Shown here: positions 11,107-24,353 of the stretch, piece by piece | Layout of the letters: every line of letters starts with the position of its first letter | Numbering within the stretch: the stretch's first letter is position 1 | NCBI GenBank assembly: GCA_026027325.1 | Contig: JAMSLZ010000023.1 | Span: 77,001 to 141,000, forward strand | Source of the DNA: Actinomucor elegans | Lineage: Eukaryota > Mucoromycota > Mucoromycetes > Mucorales > Mucoraceae | DNA length: 64,000 nt | Direction of reading: 5' to 3' | Notes under the pieces: generated by a model | The model's input: only the letters and a program-made list of their open reading frames with translations | Told to the model about the DNA's origin: nothing | Databases searched by the model: none | Made by a program: the position numbers and the translations under genes

Positions 11107-12140
11107 CTTGTAGAGTGGGGGAGAGAGATTATTGATGAAATAAAGATGGAAAAGAAGAAGCGGCAGAAAGATGGAATTGACTTTATATTTATAACCTTTT
11201 GATTAGTTTGACTTACACTGTGCGCACTGATAATCGAGAAACAAAATCCTGGTGTATTGTGCCACAACTATACAAGATTTTTTGTAAGTAGTACTTTTCT
11301 GGATTACGTACAAACTGTAAAGTTTACTTAGTTTCTATGCTGTAAATTCTAAAAATAAAAAATAAAATAAAAAAAAATGAATATATTACAGATTCTTGCT
11401 CCAAAGATGCTCATATTCTTATGCACTACTGAAAAAATAAAACCAACAGACTGTTGTAAAAAATTTCTCTCCCATACTGTAATGTGCGATGTATCACATA
11501 GGTTATTTGGTAACACCATTCGTAGGGCATCCGATTCTCAACTGTCCAATCAATTATTTGCACAAAGAGAAATATATAAGGTTTTTGCTTGCTTAACCGA
11601 AGTGTATTTGCTTGTGTTAACCAACGAGATAGGACTCAGTATTCTGTAATACTTTCTACAGACCCATTTTTCGTTTATTTTGTAATTAAAGTAATTTGAT
11701 GCGCATATGCCATTGCTAAACAACCGTTGCTATTATCGTATTCATTCACTCGCGTCGAGAAATACGGAAGAAACACGGAAGATTCGGTCGGAACATCAAT
11801 GTTTAATCACCGACAGTTTTTTCATTTATTAAGGTCATCTGGATCTCTATGATCACTGAGATTAGTGATGGTGTCCTTACAAATCCCTTAGAGGTCTATA
11901 GTCGTAAGCGCGAACTAAAAAGGTAACTGGAAGAAGATATAGCATCACTCGGCAACATCAAAACGAAGCAGAAGTTAGTCTTATTTTTTCGAGTCCGAAA
12001 AAGCTGTTCCTGACCTTTCCATTTTGCTTTTCCTGGTCACAAGAGCTGCTGGCTGCCTGACTGTTTAATTTCGCTCTACTTTTTTAGTTTGTCACCTTTT
12101 CACTTTTTTCTTTTAAAGAAAGTGAAAAGTACGCGATATT
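11107..12140. promoter_or_regulatory. Divergent promoter region, pathogen-related gene and myosin V
   Basis: A 1-kb spacer between two genes reading away from each other. It is T-rich near both starts. One open stretch of 90 codons (11377-11649) has no recognisable protein and no support. Confidence 0.5.
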
Positions 12141-13816
12141 ATGGCCAGCATCCAACAAGCAGTTGAAGTGTATACTCAGGGCACGAAAGCTTGGTTTGAA
12201 GATGACCGAGAAGCTTGGGTTTCTACTACTTGCATTACCAATACAACCACGGATGGCAAAGTGCGCATAGTGTTTCAGAGTGATAACGACGAACGAGTAT
12301 GTCACCCAAGTATATAGAGTCGATTATCTTGCTAACTTGTTTATATAAAGGAATATGTATTTGAATCAACGTTAGCAGAACTGGAAAAAAACGGTGGATC
12401 AAAGCTTCCACCGCTTCGTAACCCACCCAAGATGGAATATACGGATGATTTGACCAACCTCAGTTACTTGAACGAGCCTGCAGGTAAGCTTTTCACTGAT
12501 TAAAGACGCGGATGATTTGATTAAACAGCTTGTAGTATTGAATACTATTCGTACGCGTTATATGCAAAGGTTGATCTACACTTACTCGGGTATTGTCCTG
12601 ATTGCTGTGAATCCATTTGACCGCGTTGCGTTGTATGATCCTGATATTGTTCAACAATATTCAGGCAGAAGAAGAGGTGAACTGGAGCCTCACTTGTTTG
12701 CCATTGCAGAAGACGCGTACCGTTGTATGATTCGCGAACAAGTCAACCAAACCATTGTAGTGAGTGGTGAATCTGGTGCTGGTAAAACTGTCAGCGCCAA
12801 GTATATCATGCGTTATTTTGCTACTGCTGATGACCAGGAAGTATCAGGAAAAAAGCAAAAGTCAAATGGCGGCATGACTGAAGTTGAAGAACAAATTCTT
12901 GGTAAAAGACACACAACAGGGACGCGTCTATTTGACTAATATCTGTTGTACATAGCTACTAACCCTATCATGGAAGCGTTTGGTAACGCTAAAACTACAA
13001 GAAATGATAATTCATCTCGGTTCGGTAAATATATTGAAATTCAGTTTGATGATGGGGCGAATATCGTTGGTGCAAAGATTAGAACTTATTTGTTGGAACG
13101 ATCTCGTCTGATTTACCAACCTGAAATCGAAAGAAATTATCACATCTTTTATCAGGTAATCTTTTTCTTTTTTCTTTTTCTTTGCTCAAGGTACAACAAA
13201 GCTAACCCATTAGGAAGCTTTGTGCAGGTATTCCGCTATCAGAAAAGAAGGAGTTCGAGCTTGGTGATTATAACCAGTTTCATTATTTGAATCAAAGCGG
13301 TACGGGTGTAATCCCAGGTGTAGATGACGCTGCTGAGTTTGAAACGACACAGCGTGCCTTATCTACGATTGGTCTTTCTGTTCAACTGCAATGGAAAATC
13401 TTCAGATTATTGGCTGCTTTACTTCACCTTGGTAACATAAAAATCACTGGTCGCGGTGATGCTATGTTATCAGAAGAAGATCCTGCCTTATTGACTACTA
13501 CCCGCTTACTTGGTATCAAAGCCGCAGACTTTAGAAAATGGATTGTACGCAAGCAAATTATAACGCGTTCAGAGAAGATTGTTACCAACTTGAGTCCTGC
13601 TCAAGCTCATGTTGTAAAAGACTCTGTAGCCAAGTATGTATACGCTAATCTGTTTGAATGGCTGGTTGCTGTTACAAACGAGAGTCTATCTTGTCCTGAC
13701 GCCAATAAGGTTTCCAATTTCATTGGTGTTCTTGATATCTATGGTTTTGAGCACTTTAAAAAGAACTCTTTTGAGCAGTTCTGTATCAACTATGCCAACG
13801 AAAAGCTACAGCAACA

Positions 13817-13851
<35 letters not shown>

Positions 13852-16800
13852 GTCGAAAGGCATTCTTTATTTATATTTTTGGTAGTTTAATCAACATGTA
13901 TTTAAACTGGAACAAGAGGAATACGTCCGAGAAAAGATTAACTGGACTTTTATTGAATTCAGTGATAACCAAAAGTGTATTGAGCTGATCGAAGGAAAAC
14001 TAGGTATTCTGTCTTTATTGGATGAGGTTTGTATAATCAAGTCCTTGAAAGAACTCTTATTGACCCTTTTTGATAGGAATCCCGCTTACCAGCTGGTTCT
14101 GATCAAGGCTTTGTTCAAAAGCTCTATTCCAACTTTGATGGTCCCAACTTTAAAAGCTACTTTAAAAAGCCTCGTTTCTCCAACAATGCCTTTACTATTG
14201 CTCATTACGCTCTCGATGTTCAGTACGAGGCTGAGAGTTTTATCGATAAAAATAAGGATACAGTGCCAGATGAACACTTGTCCCTTTTACAAGGATCTGA
14301 TTTTGATTTCTTGACCGAAGTCTTGGATAGAGCTGCCGCCAGTAATCCTATACCTACAGTAAGTATATTAGAAAGATTCACGAACAAAGACTTATCTTTC
14401 CTGCGCAGCCTGAGAACAATAAGCGTATGAGTATGGTTGCCAGAAAACCCACTTTGGGTTCTATCTTTAAATTATCACTGATCAATTTGATGGAAACAAT
14501 TGGAGGCACCAACGTGCACTATATCCGTTGTATTAAACCCAACGAAGCTAAGGTTGCTTGGGAATTTGACCCTAGTATGGTACTTTCTCAGCTGAGAGCC
14601 TGTGGTGTTTTGGAAACCATTCGTATCAGTTGTGCAGGTTATCCTTCCAGATGGACCTTTGAAGAATTTGCTGATCGTTATTTTGCTTTGGTTTCATCCA
14701 AGCATTGGGATCCCAAGGTGAAACCTGAAGTTAGACAGCTATGTTCTGTCATTTTGGAAAACTCAATCAAGGATGAAGACAAGTTTCAAGTGGGTACAAC
14801 AAAGATCTTTTTCCGTGCTGGGCAGGTAAGCAAAACATGTAAGCATAGGATAGAGCAATATTCTAATAACTAGTTTGTTAGTTGGCTTATTTGGAGAAAC
14901 TGAGATCAGACCGCTTCAATGAATGTGCTGTCATGCTGCAAAAACACATGAGACGCTTCATTTACCGTACAAGATATGTTCGCACAAAAGAATTGGCAGT
15001 TCAAATACAATGTGTTGCTCGTCGCAAGGTTGCGTTAGCAAAGTTGCAAGCACTTCGTCAAGAAAAGGCTGCTATCGTTATTCAAAAACACTGGCGAAGA
15101 TACACTGCTCGCAGAGAGTTCCTTTCCAAGCAATCCTTTATTCTCAAATTACAAACAGGTAAGAATATGAGTTCGTAAGGAAGTGAACTGTACCTCATAG
15201 TTTTGTTTTAGCTGCTCGCTCTCATTTGGCAAAACGTGCTCATGTTGCGCTTCGCGAAAACTATGCTGCTGTTACAATTCAAAAACTTGTCCGTGGCTGG
15301 TAAGAATATTTTATAATTAAAATCCACCATAATCAACTTACAATCTTTTGTATATAGGTTTGCAAGAAAGAACTACAAAGCCAAGCGAGAACTCATTATC
15401 CATGTTCAATCTTGTATTCGACGAAATATTGCCCGCAAACAGCTATTTGCTTTACGTACTGAAGCACGCTCTGTTAATCACTTCAAGGAAGTCTCTTATG
15501 CTTTAGAGAACAAGGTGGTTGAGCTCACTCAAGCACTTACAGCCATGCGCGATGAAAAGAGAACTGCTACCGATCGTTCCGTACAACTGGAAGCACAAAT
15601 CAAGAACTGGGTAGACAAGTACGAAAAGATGGAACGTCGTGCCAAGAATCTGGACGAACGTTTACAAGAGCCTACAGTTCCTCAAGAACAGCACGATACA
15701 CTTCAAGCCGAGTTTACCGCGTTGACAAGTGAACACCGAATTGCCACAGAAAAAATTAAGGCACAAGAACGCGAATTAACGCAGCTCAAGAGTCAATTGG
15801 AAGCTGAACGTACAGAAACCGCTACATTGCGCAAGAATTTGGAAGAAGCCGACGAGCGTGCCAAGAATGCTACCGACGAGGCCGAAGTCGCTGAGCTTCG
15901 CAGTCAGTTAGCCGCTCTTAAAGTTCAGTTGTCACAAGCATTGAATGCTCCTCGTAGACAAGGTTCCAATAACGCATTGCGCGCTATGTCACCTAATCCA
16001 GGTATGCGTAACCCTTCACCATCACCCAATCGTAGTTTGGATCCAGAAGCAGTTGCTCGCCATCGTAGTCGTTCACCTGCCATCACTGCAGCTCAAGTAT
16101 CAGCCGCTACCCTCCCTCCCACTACCACTGCCAGTCGTCGTCCACGCCGTAATAGTTCTGCTGACATGGCTAGCAATAGCAGACTCAAGAATTCGATTGA
16201 AAACATACGTCAAGCCGAGAACCTCAGTCAGAACCCTCGTCCTACATCCATTGATCATTTCGGCGCTTTGCTTGGAGCCAAGACCAGTGGCGGTTTAGCT
16301 GGATCTATTGACGAAAGCCCTGAAGACGAAATTCACTCTTTGATACGTAACGAAGACGCTTTGCAAGAAGAAATTTTGCAAGGCTTGATCAAGTCTGTAA
16401 AGATGCCTTTGCCTACGTTACAAAACCCTCCTTCTCAAAGAGAAATTTTGTTCCCTGCACATACAATCAGTATTTGCGTCAATGCTATGTGGGAGCTTGG
16501 CTATATTCCAGAATCCGAGCGTCTCTTATTTAATGTTATGGATACCATTCAAAAGCAATTCTTGAGCTTTACGGATGAAGATGCGGTAGTACCTTGTACG
16601 TTTTGGTTGACTAACGTACACGAGTTGCTTTCATTAATCTGCATCGCTCATGTTGAAATTGATGAAGAATTGTATCAAGATAAACGCAAGTCGGCAGGTC
16701 GTCATGATTTTAACAAGCTGATGGAGACGATCAAGTTTGAAATGCAATGCTTGGAAGACAATATCTTCCACGCTTGGATGAAGGAAATTAAGAAACATTT

Positions 16801-17696
16801 AAGCAAAATGGTTATTCCTGCCGTAGTTGAAGGACAATCCTTGCCAGGCTTCATTACTAGCGATAATGGCCGTTTCTTCAATAAGTTGTTGATTGGTTCT
16901 TCTCAACCTAGCTATTCTATGGATGATTTGCTCAACTTTTTGAACAAGGTCTGGCGTACCATGAAATGCTATTATATTGAACAATCTGTAGCTACACAAG
17001 CCTTAACAGAATTGCTCAAGTTGATTGGTGTCACTGCTTTCAATGATCTTTTGATGAGAAAGAACTTTTGTTCTTGGAAACGAGGTAGGATACCATACAG
17101 GTATACTTGAAAAATGCTACTAATACACGTTGATTTTTATTAGCTATGCAGATTCAATACAATATCACGCGTATTGAAGAGTGGTGTAAGAGTCACGATA
17201 TTCCTGAGGGTGCACTTCAATTGGAGCACTTGATGCAAACAACAAAGCTGCTGCAGTTCAAGAAGGCCACTTTGGAAGATATTGAAAACATCTACGATGT
17301 ATGCTGGATCCTGTCACCTACTCAGATTCAAAAGTTGATTTCACAATACTATACAGCTGATTATGAGAATCCCATTAAGCCAGAGATTCTCAAGGCAGTA
17401 GCTTCACATGTTGTGAGCGGTGATAAGAGCGATGTGCTTCTATTAGATTCTGTATCTATCGAGAACACGTCCAACCCATTCGAGGTGCCAGTGCCTAGAG
17501 AAACCAAATCAGAGATCTATTTGCCATCATGGGTAAGTTTTTATTGACTTGTTGATGATATTGTGCTAAAAAAAATCGTTTGCTTTGTGTGTAGCTTAAT
17601 TTGAAACGTCTTCGTCGTTTAACTACGTTGATCCAGCAAACCAACGAAGTAAACACAATCACCCACAAAGAGAATGCTGTGACAGCTACAGCATAA
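12141..17696 (+). CDS. MYO5: Class V myosin heavy chain
   Basis: Thirteen exons (12141-12296, 12351-12483, 12536-12901, 12956-13155, 13218-13817, 13886-14026, 14077-14358, 14409-14825, 14882-15158, 15212-15299, 15358-17084, 17144-17532, 17595-17696) join to 1625 residues. The motor covers about 60-760, with P-loop GESGAGKT at 174-181, switch [10 protein letters not shown] and switch II DIYGFE. IQ motifs ([16 protein letters not shown]) follow to about 930, then a coiled coil to about 1080, a proline/serine linker, and a dilute (DIL) globular tail from about 1217 to 1565. This is the actin motor that carries vesicles and organelles to the hyphal tip (yeast Myo2/Myo4). Intron 5 begins GT followed by A29, an extreme homopolymer at a 5' splice site. 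Every joint keeps frame and family alignment. Confidence 0.95.
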
Positions 17697-20205
17697 AGAC
17701 TACTATTATTATTATATAGTAACAAGAATTTCTAAGCACAACTTTATGCTTATATTGTATGATTTTTTTTCCTGATGTTATACTACATCTATTATATGTG
17801 TGAAAACATCCATATCATCTATATATCTTTCGCTTTATTTTTTTTATATATCTAAATACCACCACTAATATTATTAAACTTATTCTTATTTTTGTAACTA
17901 CATGATATCTGATACAACTACATCGTGAACATGCACTTTGATTTGATAAAAGAACGTTTTTCAATGGAGCCAGCATTATGGTCCATGCATCCATCATTGG
18001 ATCTATATGGATAGTAGTGCTTTTGTTGTATCAAGCGAAGCCAAAGCTATTGTAGCAGCAGCGTTCTAGAAGAAATAGAAGCCGCAATTTGAGAAGGTAA
18101 ACACGCTTCGCTGGTGGTTTTCCAAATTTGCATCGTATAAGGTAGTGATACCATCTGCAACGATCACCGAGCTGGCAAAAAAAACATGATAATTATGATT
18201 ATCAAACAAATTTGAAATGATAAAGTATTGTTTGTATTATGAAAAATAATAATATAATACCTCTGTGTTTGCATAATATTTACATATAATACCTATAAAG
18301 ACAATGTTTGTACCTGGGAAATTTATAGAAGCAACATATGCTAAACATTGCCGCGTTCCAAGTATGTAGCAAAACGTGTATTGCTTTATCATCATAAAGA
18401 ACCTAATACGTGCTAGAGGTTCGTTCTGAGCTAGGATCACTTTTACTTGTCAGATGCAATACTAAACTAAGATTGGTAAAGAAAATGATAAATGATGGAA
18501 TCTGGTTTAAGCGAAAATGTGTACAAGTTCAAAGTCATTATGATAAACAATACTTGTTGCACTTCAGTTAAGCGATAGTTTTGGTAGGTGCAATGGTTCT
18601 TTTTTGCGTTTGCATTAGCAATCAGGTTGGAAACTAGACCTGGGTTGATCGAAAGATCTAACTGTAAATCATTAGGTCAATATATAGTTTATCTGCTAAA
18701 GGGCATGTGATTTACTGTTGGTTAGTAATACATATAGGGCACATTCGTTACATTCAAGTTAAATAAATGCTTTAGCAATTGTAAAAACACAATGCGAACA
18801 AATACTACCGGTCAGATGCAATACTTGATCTAAATCGATTGAAATTTCTATAATTTTGTAAACCTAGCTCACTTGTAACCTACAACGCATTTTTTTTCTA
18901 ATAAAGACATTATTTTCGAGACATAGCTTATAATTAATATAGCTTAATCGTGTCTGAAGCTATTCAGTTGTGTTTTCCCTCCCTTTTTCTGTTTATATAG
19001 AATACGCAGGCTTCTCAAAACAAACAAAAGTAGTACATTATAAAGTATAGCTCGATCAGTTGAAGGTAATATCGATTTATCTTTACATCATTCAATGCAG
19101 CAGCGTTCCAATTCACAAAAATGTTGTTTGAAAATTTTATGAATACAAGCAATTGTTTTTACTACTTGAGTTAAAACATATGCTGACAAAAATCTGAACG
19201 GGCTTTGGTTTGGTGGGTGATGGTGGTAACAGTAATTTGATATATCTCTAGTAATTTTTTTTTGTATTGGTCCCCAGGATAAGCAGAGTAATTCGACTTG
19301 CACGGGGGTCGCAAAAGACAGCTGTTATCAGTAGCTATACTGTGTGGTTTCTAAAGCAGCAATTTCCAATGATGATATTACAATATTGCCATGATCTTTC
19401 TATAATAAACGTCAAAACAATCATTTTGTCGTCTCTAACAGCACGATCAAGACAAACAAGTAGGGGTTTCAACTGTGTTGAAATAAAAACCAAATGGACG
19501 CCAACCAAAAATAAAATTACATGTTGGTTTTGTTACTAGAAGGTATCCCTGTGGATCTCGGGCATAATAATTGCTTTAGATTAATGGCATATGCATAACA
19601 AGCTACCTTATCTATCGAACTCAAATATAATGACAACCTCGTCCATTGATAAAAAAGCATCGAGCTCTTTTAATATGAGCAACATGATGTGTGCATTAGG
19701 AACAACGGAAAATTATCACCGGAACTGACCGCAAGGCGTTTATTAGTTATGTCTGTGATATTTGAAAAGATAGATTTTCACCGTAGTCAACTTTTCAACT
19801 GTGTCTTTGTTTCCAGTTTGAATGCATAATGGCGCAACGATTGGATGTAGCATTTGCTTCTCAATCTAAAACCTCTCCTAGCACTGCATTGGTCATGTAT
19901 TTCGCGAGATAGGAGCGTTCAAACAGAGTTAACAATTCATGCACGCCTGCTTCGGGAGAACAAAGATGTAAGAATATTAAAGATCTTATAACAACGATAC
20001 AATAGTATTTATTCTAGTATCGACATACTTGGCCATGCTACTATAATAAAATGTAGCTGCACATCTTATTAAATTCCTGTTAATGTCTTCTGGTTCTTAG
20101 AAATCAAAAAGGCTGATGATACAGGTTCAAAAGAACTATAGCTTTTTTTTTATTGAATTACATATTAGATTATTAGATTTATGTTATTAAATAATTAAGA
20201 GACCA
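17697..20205. other. Gene-free spacer
   Basis: About 2.5 kb with no credible gene. Two dispersed repeat copies lie at 18410-18476 and 18801-18850. The remainder is AT-rich sequence without coding character. Confidence 0.65.
18410..18476 (+). repeat. Dispersed ~90-bp repeat, copy
   Basis: Reads GGTTCGTTCTGAG, then TCAGATGCAATACTAAACTA, then AGATTGGT, close to the family core. Confidence 0.55.
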
Positions 20206-20706
20206 TTATTGGAACTAGGCAATCATGTTAGTATCAGCTTTAGGTAGTGAAAGTATGAATCAAACTTACATAGTTACTGGGGACGATACCAGTTGAACCA
20301 TCAGCTTTACGTGCTTGCCACCAATTACCACGCTTATCCAAAATTTCAAGCATCTCATCCTTTTGGAAAGAGAGTTCGTTTGGATCATCAGGACTTCCTT
20401 GATCTAAATCGCAGTTTAGTATCATAAAATGATCAAGGGCTTTGTATACATACAATTGTGCAAAGCAGTAGCTTTCTCGAAATCGTCTTCGTTAGTAGCA
20501 GAAGAAGCATCATCAGCGCCAATATCTTCTACATCTCTACGAGGCAAAGGTTTCTTGTGACGTGAGTGAGTCTTGGACTGAGGACGAACAGTGTTAGAGA
20601 AGCGATGAGAAAAGTTGACAGCAGTAGCTCTACCGGCGCCGAAGCTACCACGGCTCATGACAGTACCACCTCCGGGAGAAGTCAATTCAAGAGCCCAAAT
20701 AAACTA

Positions 20707-20742
<36 letters not shown>

Positions 20743-21227
20743 AATGTCTCGGGCAATTATGAAAGTGAAACTTGGGGGGTTTTACTTCAACAATGATCAA
20801 AATGACAGAACCGGCAGCAGCAGCTCTTGCACCGCCTTGGAAATTTCTGTCTAATGTATATTGACAAAGCCAAGTTAGATAGACAAGGCTGACTGCCATA
20901 AAGAGGTAGACCTATGAATCGATTGTTAACCATCTTTGCTGATATGCATGAATTAGCGTATATACCATGTCACGATAGGCGCCGAATCTACCGATACCGA
21001 GCATAATAATAACGCCAACGACAAAAAGGAGTTCAAAGATGATAATAAACCAAGCAACACCGAGGAATCCGGCTACACATGCACCAATAAACAAGATAAG
21101 CCAAGCAGCCTACGCGCCAATATTTAGTAGTTGCACACAAAATGTCAAAATGATATCTTACAGCTGCCAAACCCGAAGTGATGGCGATCAATGGACTAGT
21201 TAACGAATGATTGTACTCTTCTTCCAT
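20206..21227 (-). CDS. SHO1: Sho1-type high-osmolarity signalling membrane protein
   Basis: Six exons on the minus strand (21227-21162, 21109-20966, 20911-20786, 20703-20454, 20403-20270, 20214-20206) join to 242 residues. Four transmembrane helices fill residues 10-125 (WLILFIGACVAGFLGVAWFI, then LLFVVGVIIMLGIG, and others). A basic linker follows and then a C-terminal SH3 domain from about 182 (ALHNYQGSPDDPNELSF, WWQARKADG, GIVPSNY). This is the order and spacing of fungal Sho1, the osmosensor whose SH3 binds the MAPKK Pbs2 in the HOG pathway. The last coding exon is only nine bases (F-Q-stop). The third intron (20785-20704) contains A32 on the plus strand, so its transcript has a 32-U tract at the acceptor. 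Confidence 0.9.
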
Positions 21228-21578
21228 TTCAAGTGTTTTTAAAAAGTAAAAAAGATAGACAAAGAGGAAGGGTGATTTACAAAGAACAAGCACTGTTTAT
21301 ATACAGTTTCTCTCAATTCAAGTAATGCTGGGGGGTTCAGTGGGTCGCAGAAAGAGAAACAAGTTTACATCATTTGTTACAAGACATTGGTTGAGTCAAA
21401 TAACCGTCTTAGTACTAAGTCAATCTCTACCTAATCCACACTATACACAACCCTCCATCAATCTTTAAAGTTATTCGCCACATTATAGGTTTGGATTTAG
21501 AGCCCCAATGGTTTTATATATGTAAATTTTATGTATAAGCTACTTTTCAGAATAAAAAAGTCATATAGTTATATAAAT
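21228..21578. promoter_or_regulatory. Promoter of the Sho1 gene and 3' region of the S29 gene
   Basis: Both neighbours read on the minus strand, so this 350-bp spacer is the Sho1 promoter and the S29 tail. No defined element was recognised. Confidence 0.5.
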
Positions 21579-21914
21579 TTAACGGTACTATGAATAAAAA
21601 AAAACGGAATGAGTATACGCTATTAAAAAAGACGCTTTTTTTGTGGCTTACCTTGTGGAAACCAATATCGTTGGCGTATTCACGGAAACATTGACGGCAG
21701 ACGTTCAAGTTGTACTTGCGGATCAAACCAGCGCGGTGAGCACAGACACGACTAGTAGAGATTGTTAATATCAGACAATAACCAAACTGTTCATGTTACA
21801 AGCCACGGTTCCTGGTTCTTGTACATGATCAATCTATTTGTTGTATACATACCATTGACGAGAGCCCTTACCGAAGCTCTTGGGGTGGGAGTTCCAAACG
21901 TTAGCGTGGGCCAT
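21579..21914 (-). CDS. RPS29: Ribosomal protein uS14 (S29)
   Basis: Exons 21914-21853, 21751-21652 and 21587-21579 join to 56 residues, the usual size. The zinc-ribbon cysteines C-R-V-C and C-R-Q-C are present, as are GLIRKY and the DIGFHKYR end. It is a 40S small-subunit protein near the head. The last coding exon is just TAC-CGT-TAA, yet it supplies the conserved tyrosine-arginine end expected in place of yeast F-R. The leader has a good 69-nt intron (21996-21928) whose acceptor lies 13 bases before the ATG, as is common in ribosomal-protein genes. Confidence 0.93.
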
Positions 21915-22365
21915 GATGATATTTTTTCTAAGGAAAGAAAGAGAGAGAGGGAAAAAGAAAGGATTTCAAGTATAAATTTTTTTTCTATACACTTACCTTG
22001 GTCCAGGAGAGCCAATTGGAACAAGAAAATTTTTCTCAGTATAATCGACGTCACTTTTACGACTAAGCCACACAAGATCTAGGTACACCTATAGATAGTA
22101 AGGTGTACATGTGACTAAAGTGCTTTCTATTGAATCATTTCCCGAGATCCTTTTTTTTTTTTTTTTTTTTTTTTCTTGAAATAGAAGAATAGAATTGGAT
22201 ATAAAGCAGATTTTCTGTTTTCTTTCTTCTTTCTCTTATTCTACACTTGATTGAATCGATTCAAGCGTTTTTTTAAAGTGAGTCTTACAATGATTATCCT
22301 TCCAACGTGGTATTTATTCACCTTTTATAGTACAAGAGCTTTTTTTTTCTCTCTTTATCCTAAGA
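21915..22365. promoter_or_regulatory. Divergent promoter region of S29 and the copper-fist gene
   Basis: A 450-bp spacer between divergent genes, including the S29 leader intron at 21928-21996. A CRE-like TGACGTCG lies on the minus strand at about 22046-22053 and a T24 run at 22151-22174. Poly(dA:dT) of this kind is typical of nucleosome-free ribosomal-protein promoters. Confidence 0.5.
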
Positions 22366-23342
22366 ATGGTGTATATCAAGTCAGCTGATGGCGTAGAAAA
22401 GAAGTACGCTTGTATTAAATGTATAAAAGTAAGAGCTTTGCTTTAGTGGATTGAATCAATATTCATCGACTGTACAGGGCCATAGAAGTTCAAAGTGTAC
22501 TCATCAAGATAGAGAGTTATTTGAAATCAAAAGAAAGGGACGGCCTGTATCCCAATGTGAAACCTGCAGACTATTACGAAAGACAAAGCAAGTACACATC
22601 AAATGTATGTGTCATTTAAAGACTACAGGTAAAACCACACGCATATCACCTATCTTTTGGCTTACATTATATTAGACAACGCGACCTTTACTGAAAATGC
22701 CGCTAAAAACGGAGCAGCTACCACTACAGATCAAGTTTTTCGATATTCTGAGCTATGTTCATCACCCACATCAATACATTCTAATACGTCTCTTAATGGT
22801 AAATACAACCCAAGGTGTGTGTGTGCGTTTTGTTAACGATTTACTTATCCAATCATATTCCAGTAAATACACATGTAGCATCTACTTCTTGCCCTCAATG
22901 CGATAGGCCAAAGCTATATTGTATATGTTCACTTAATCGACCATCCAAACATGAATCCATATCTTCTTCCAACAGTTCTGAAGATGGCTCACTAACCCCA
23001 CCTATTTACACAAATGCCTCTACCTCAACTTCAGCTGGACTGAACCATCATCAAGGCTCACTGCCTTCCTCACCTTCTTCACAAACCAGTACACCTTATC
23101 TTCGTCATCCGACCATACCTATTCATGATCCATCTGATGACATTGATAGTGATACACCTATCTATAAATCTGTGGAAGAAGTGCACTCGACTGATAAATC
23201 TGCTGTCTTGGGCGAATTTTCAAATAAAAGCAGTGAGGAATTAATGAATCAGATCTATAGTGGCTTTCATCCGTTAGCTTCTGCGGCCACTATTAAAGAA
23301 GAAAAGGATGAACTTGTTGAACTGGCAAAAGAAGATTCATGA
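22366..23342 (+). CDS. Copper-fist transcription factor
   Basis: Exons 22366-22428, 22478-22628, 22676-22798 and 22864-23342 join to 271 residues. Residues 1-45 are a copper-fist DNA-binding domain: the zinc ligands C16, C19, C28 and H30 and the minor-groove motif KGRP at 41-44 are intact, followed by QCETCRLLRK. The start M-V-Y-I-K matches the family's N-terminus. Family members (Ace1, Mac1, Cuf1) are nuclear activators of copper or iron homeostasis genes. Further on there is one small cysteine group, CPQC then YCIC, near residue 120, possibly a metal-responsive cluster, and then a serine/threonine-rich activation-type tail. Whether it senses high or low copper cannot be told. Confidence 0.88.
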
Positions 23343-23542
23343 CAATAAACTTCTTTGCTACTTACTACTCTTATTTATATCAATAGTTTGGTTGCAGATG
23401 ATGAGCGTTTCTTTTTTTTTTTCGAGTAGTACTAATGAATGATAAATAATAGTAATATACGCGTTCTTATAAACATTTAATGGCTCATTAGTGATTACTG
23501 GTAGCCTTGCCTATGATTTCTGTATTTAATACCATTGTTTTC

Positions 23543-23577
<35 letters not shown>

Positions 23578-24013
23578 CATTAAGAGGCAAAACATAATGA
23601 TACTACAATATCGCTTTTAGTAATCATAACTTGAGAAACAGTGAATCGCTGCTGCGGTTGTTATTCCACAAATAAATTGATTGCAATTCTCCGTTTAGTT
23701 TGGTTAGTCGGTCATCGTAAGAGAAAAAAGAGATCTAAGTGATTATCAGTACTTGTTGTCAACTGTGGAAAACAAATTTATTTTATGAAACACACTTCTG
23801 AAGTATACTCGATAACGCCAAAAATATGATATATGATAGACCATGATATCTTTACTCGATTCTTATTGGATGTAAATCGATTGAACGAAATTATTAATTC
23901 TTTATGTCGGTCTATATTACTTCTGAAGAATTTGTATAATATCAGATTACTTTTGTCTGTGCGCTTGTTATTGTTTGAACCGTTTGGCGCTGCTGTGTTG
24001 TTTTTTTTGCGCT

Positions 24014-24064
<51 letters not shown>

Positions 24065-24353
24065 TTGATATCACTAGCTTTTCTTGCTCAATAGACGGTC
24101 GACATTCGGATGCGATTTTTAAAAGTACAGAGAAGAGAGAGAAAGCCCATCAGCCATCTAATCTGAATCGTTAAATGACATTGATAGTTGATTATTGACG
24201 CCCAAAGGAGACTCAATAATGCCAATTTTCATATCACTATAATGTTCAGATATTGAAACACGTAGAATAAAAAAAGACCTTTTTTTATCGATAAACTACT
24301 AGATAAAGAGATAGCGTTGATGGTTATACATTGCAGCAAAATAAACAAACATT
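23343..24353. other. Gene-free spacer between convergent genes
   Basis: The copper-fist and amidase genes point toward each other here. The spacer holds T33 at 23545-23577 and T45 at 24017-24061. An apparent 113-codon frame at 23833-24174 exists only because the T45 reads as polyphenylalanine, so it is not a gene. Confidence 0.7.

Noticed and set aside
11377..11649. 90-codon plus-strand frame in the myosin promoter
   Set aside because: No recognisable domain and composition typical of spacer DNA.
23833..24174. Open frame of 113 codons on the plus strand
   Set aside because: It exists only because T45 at 24017-24061 reads as polyphenylalanine; no splice or protein support.
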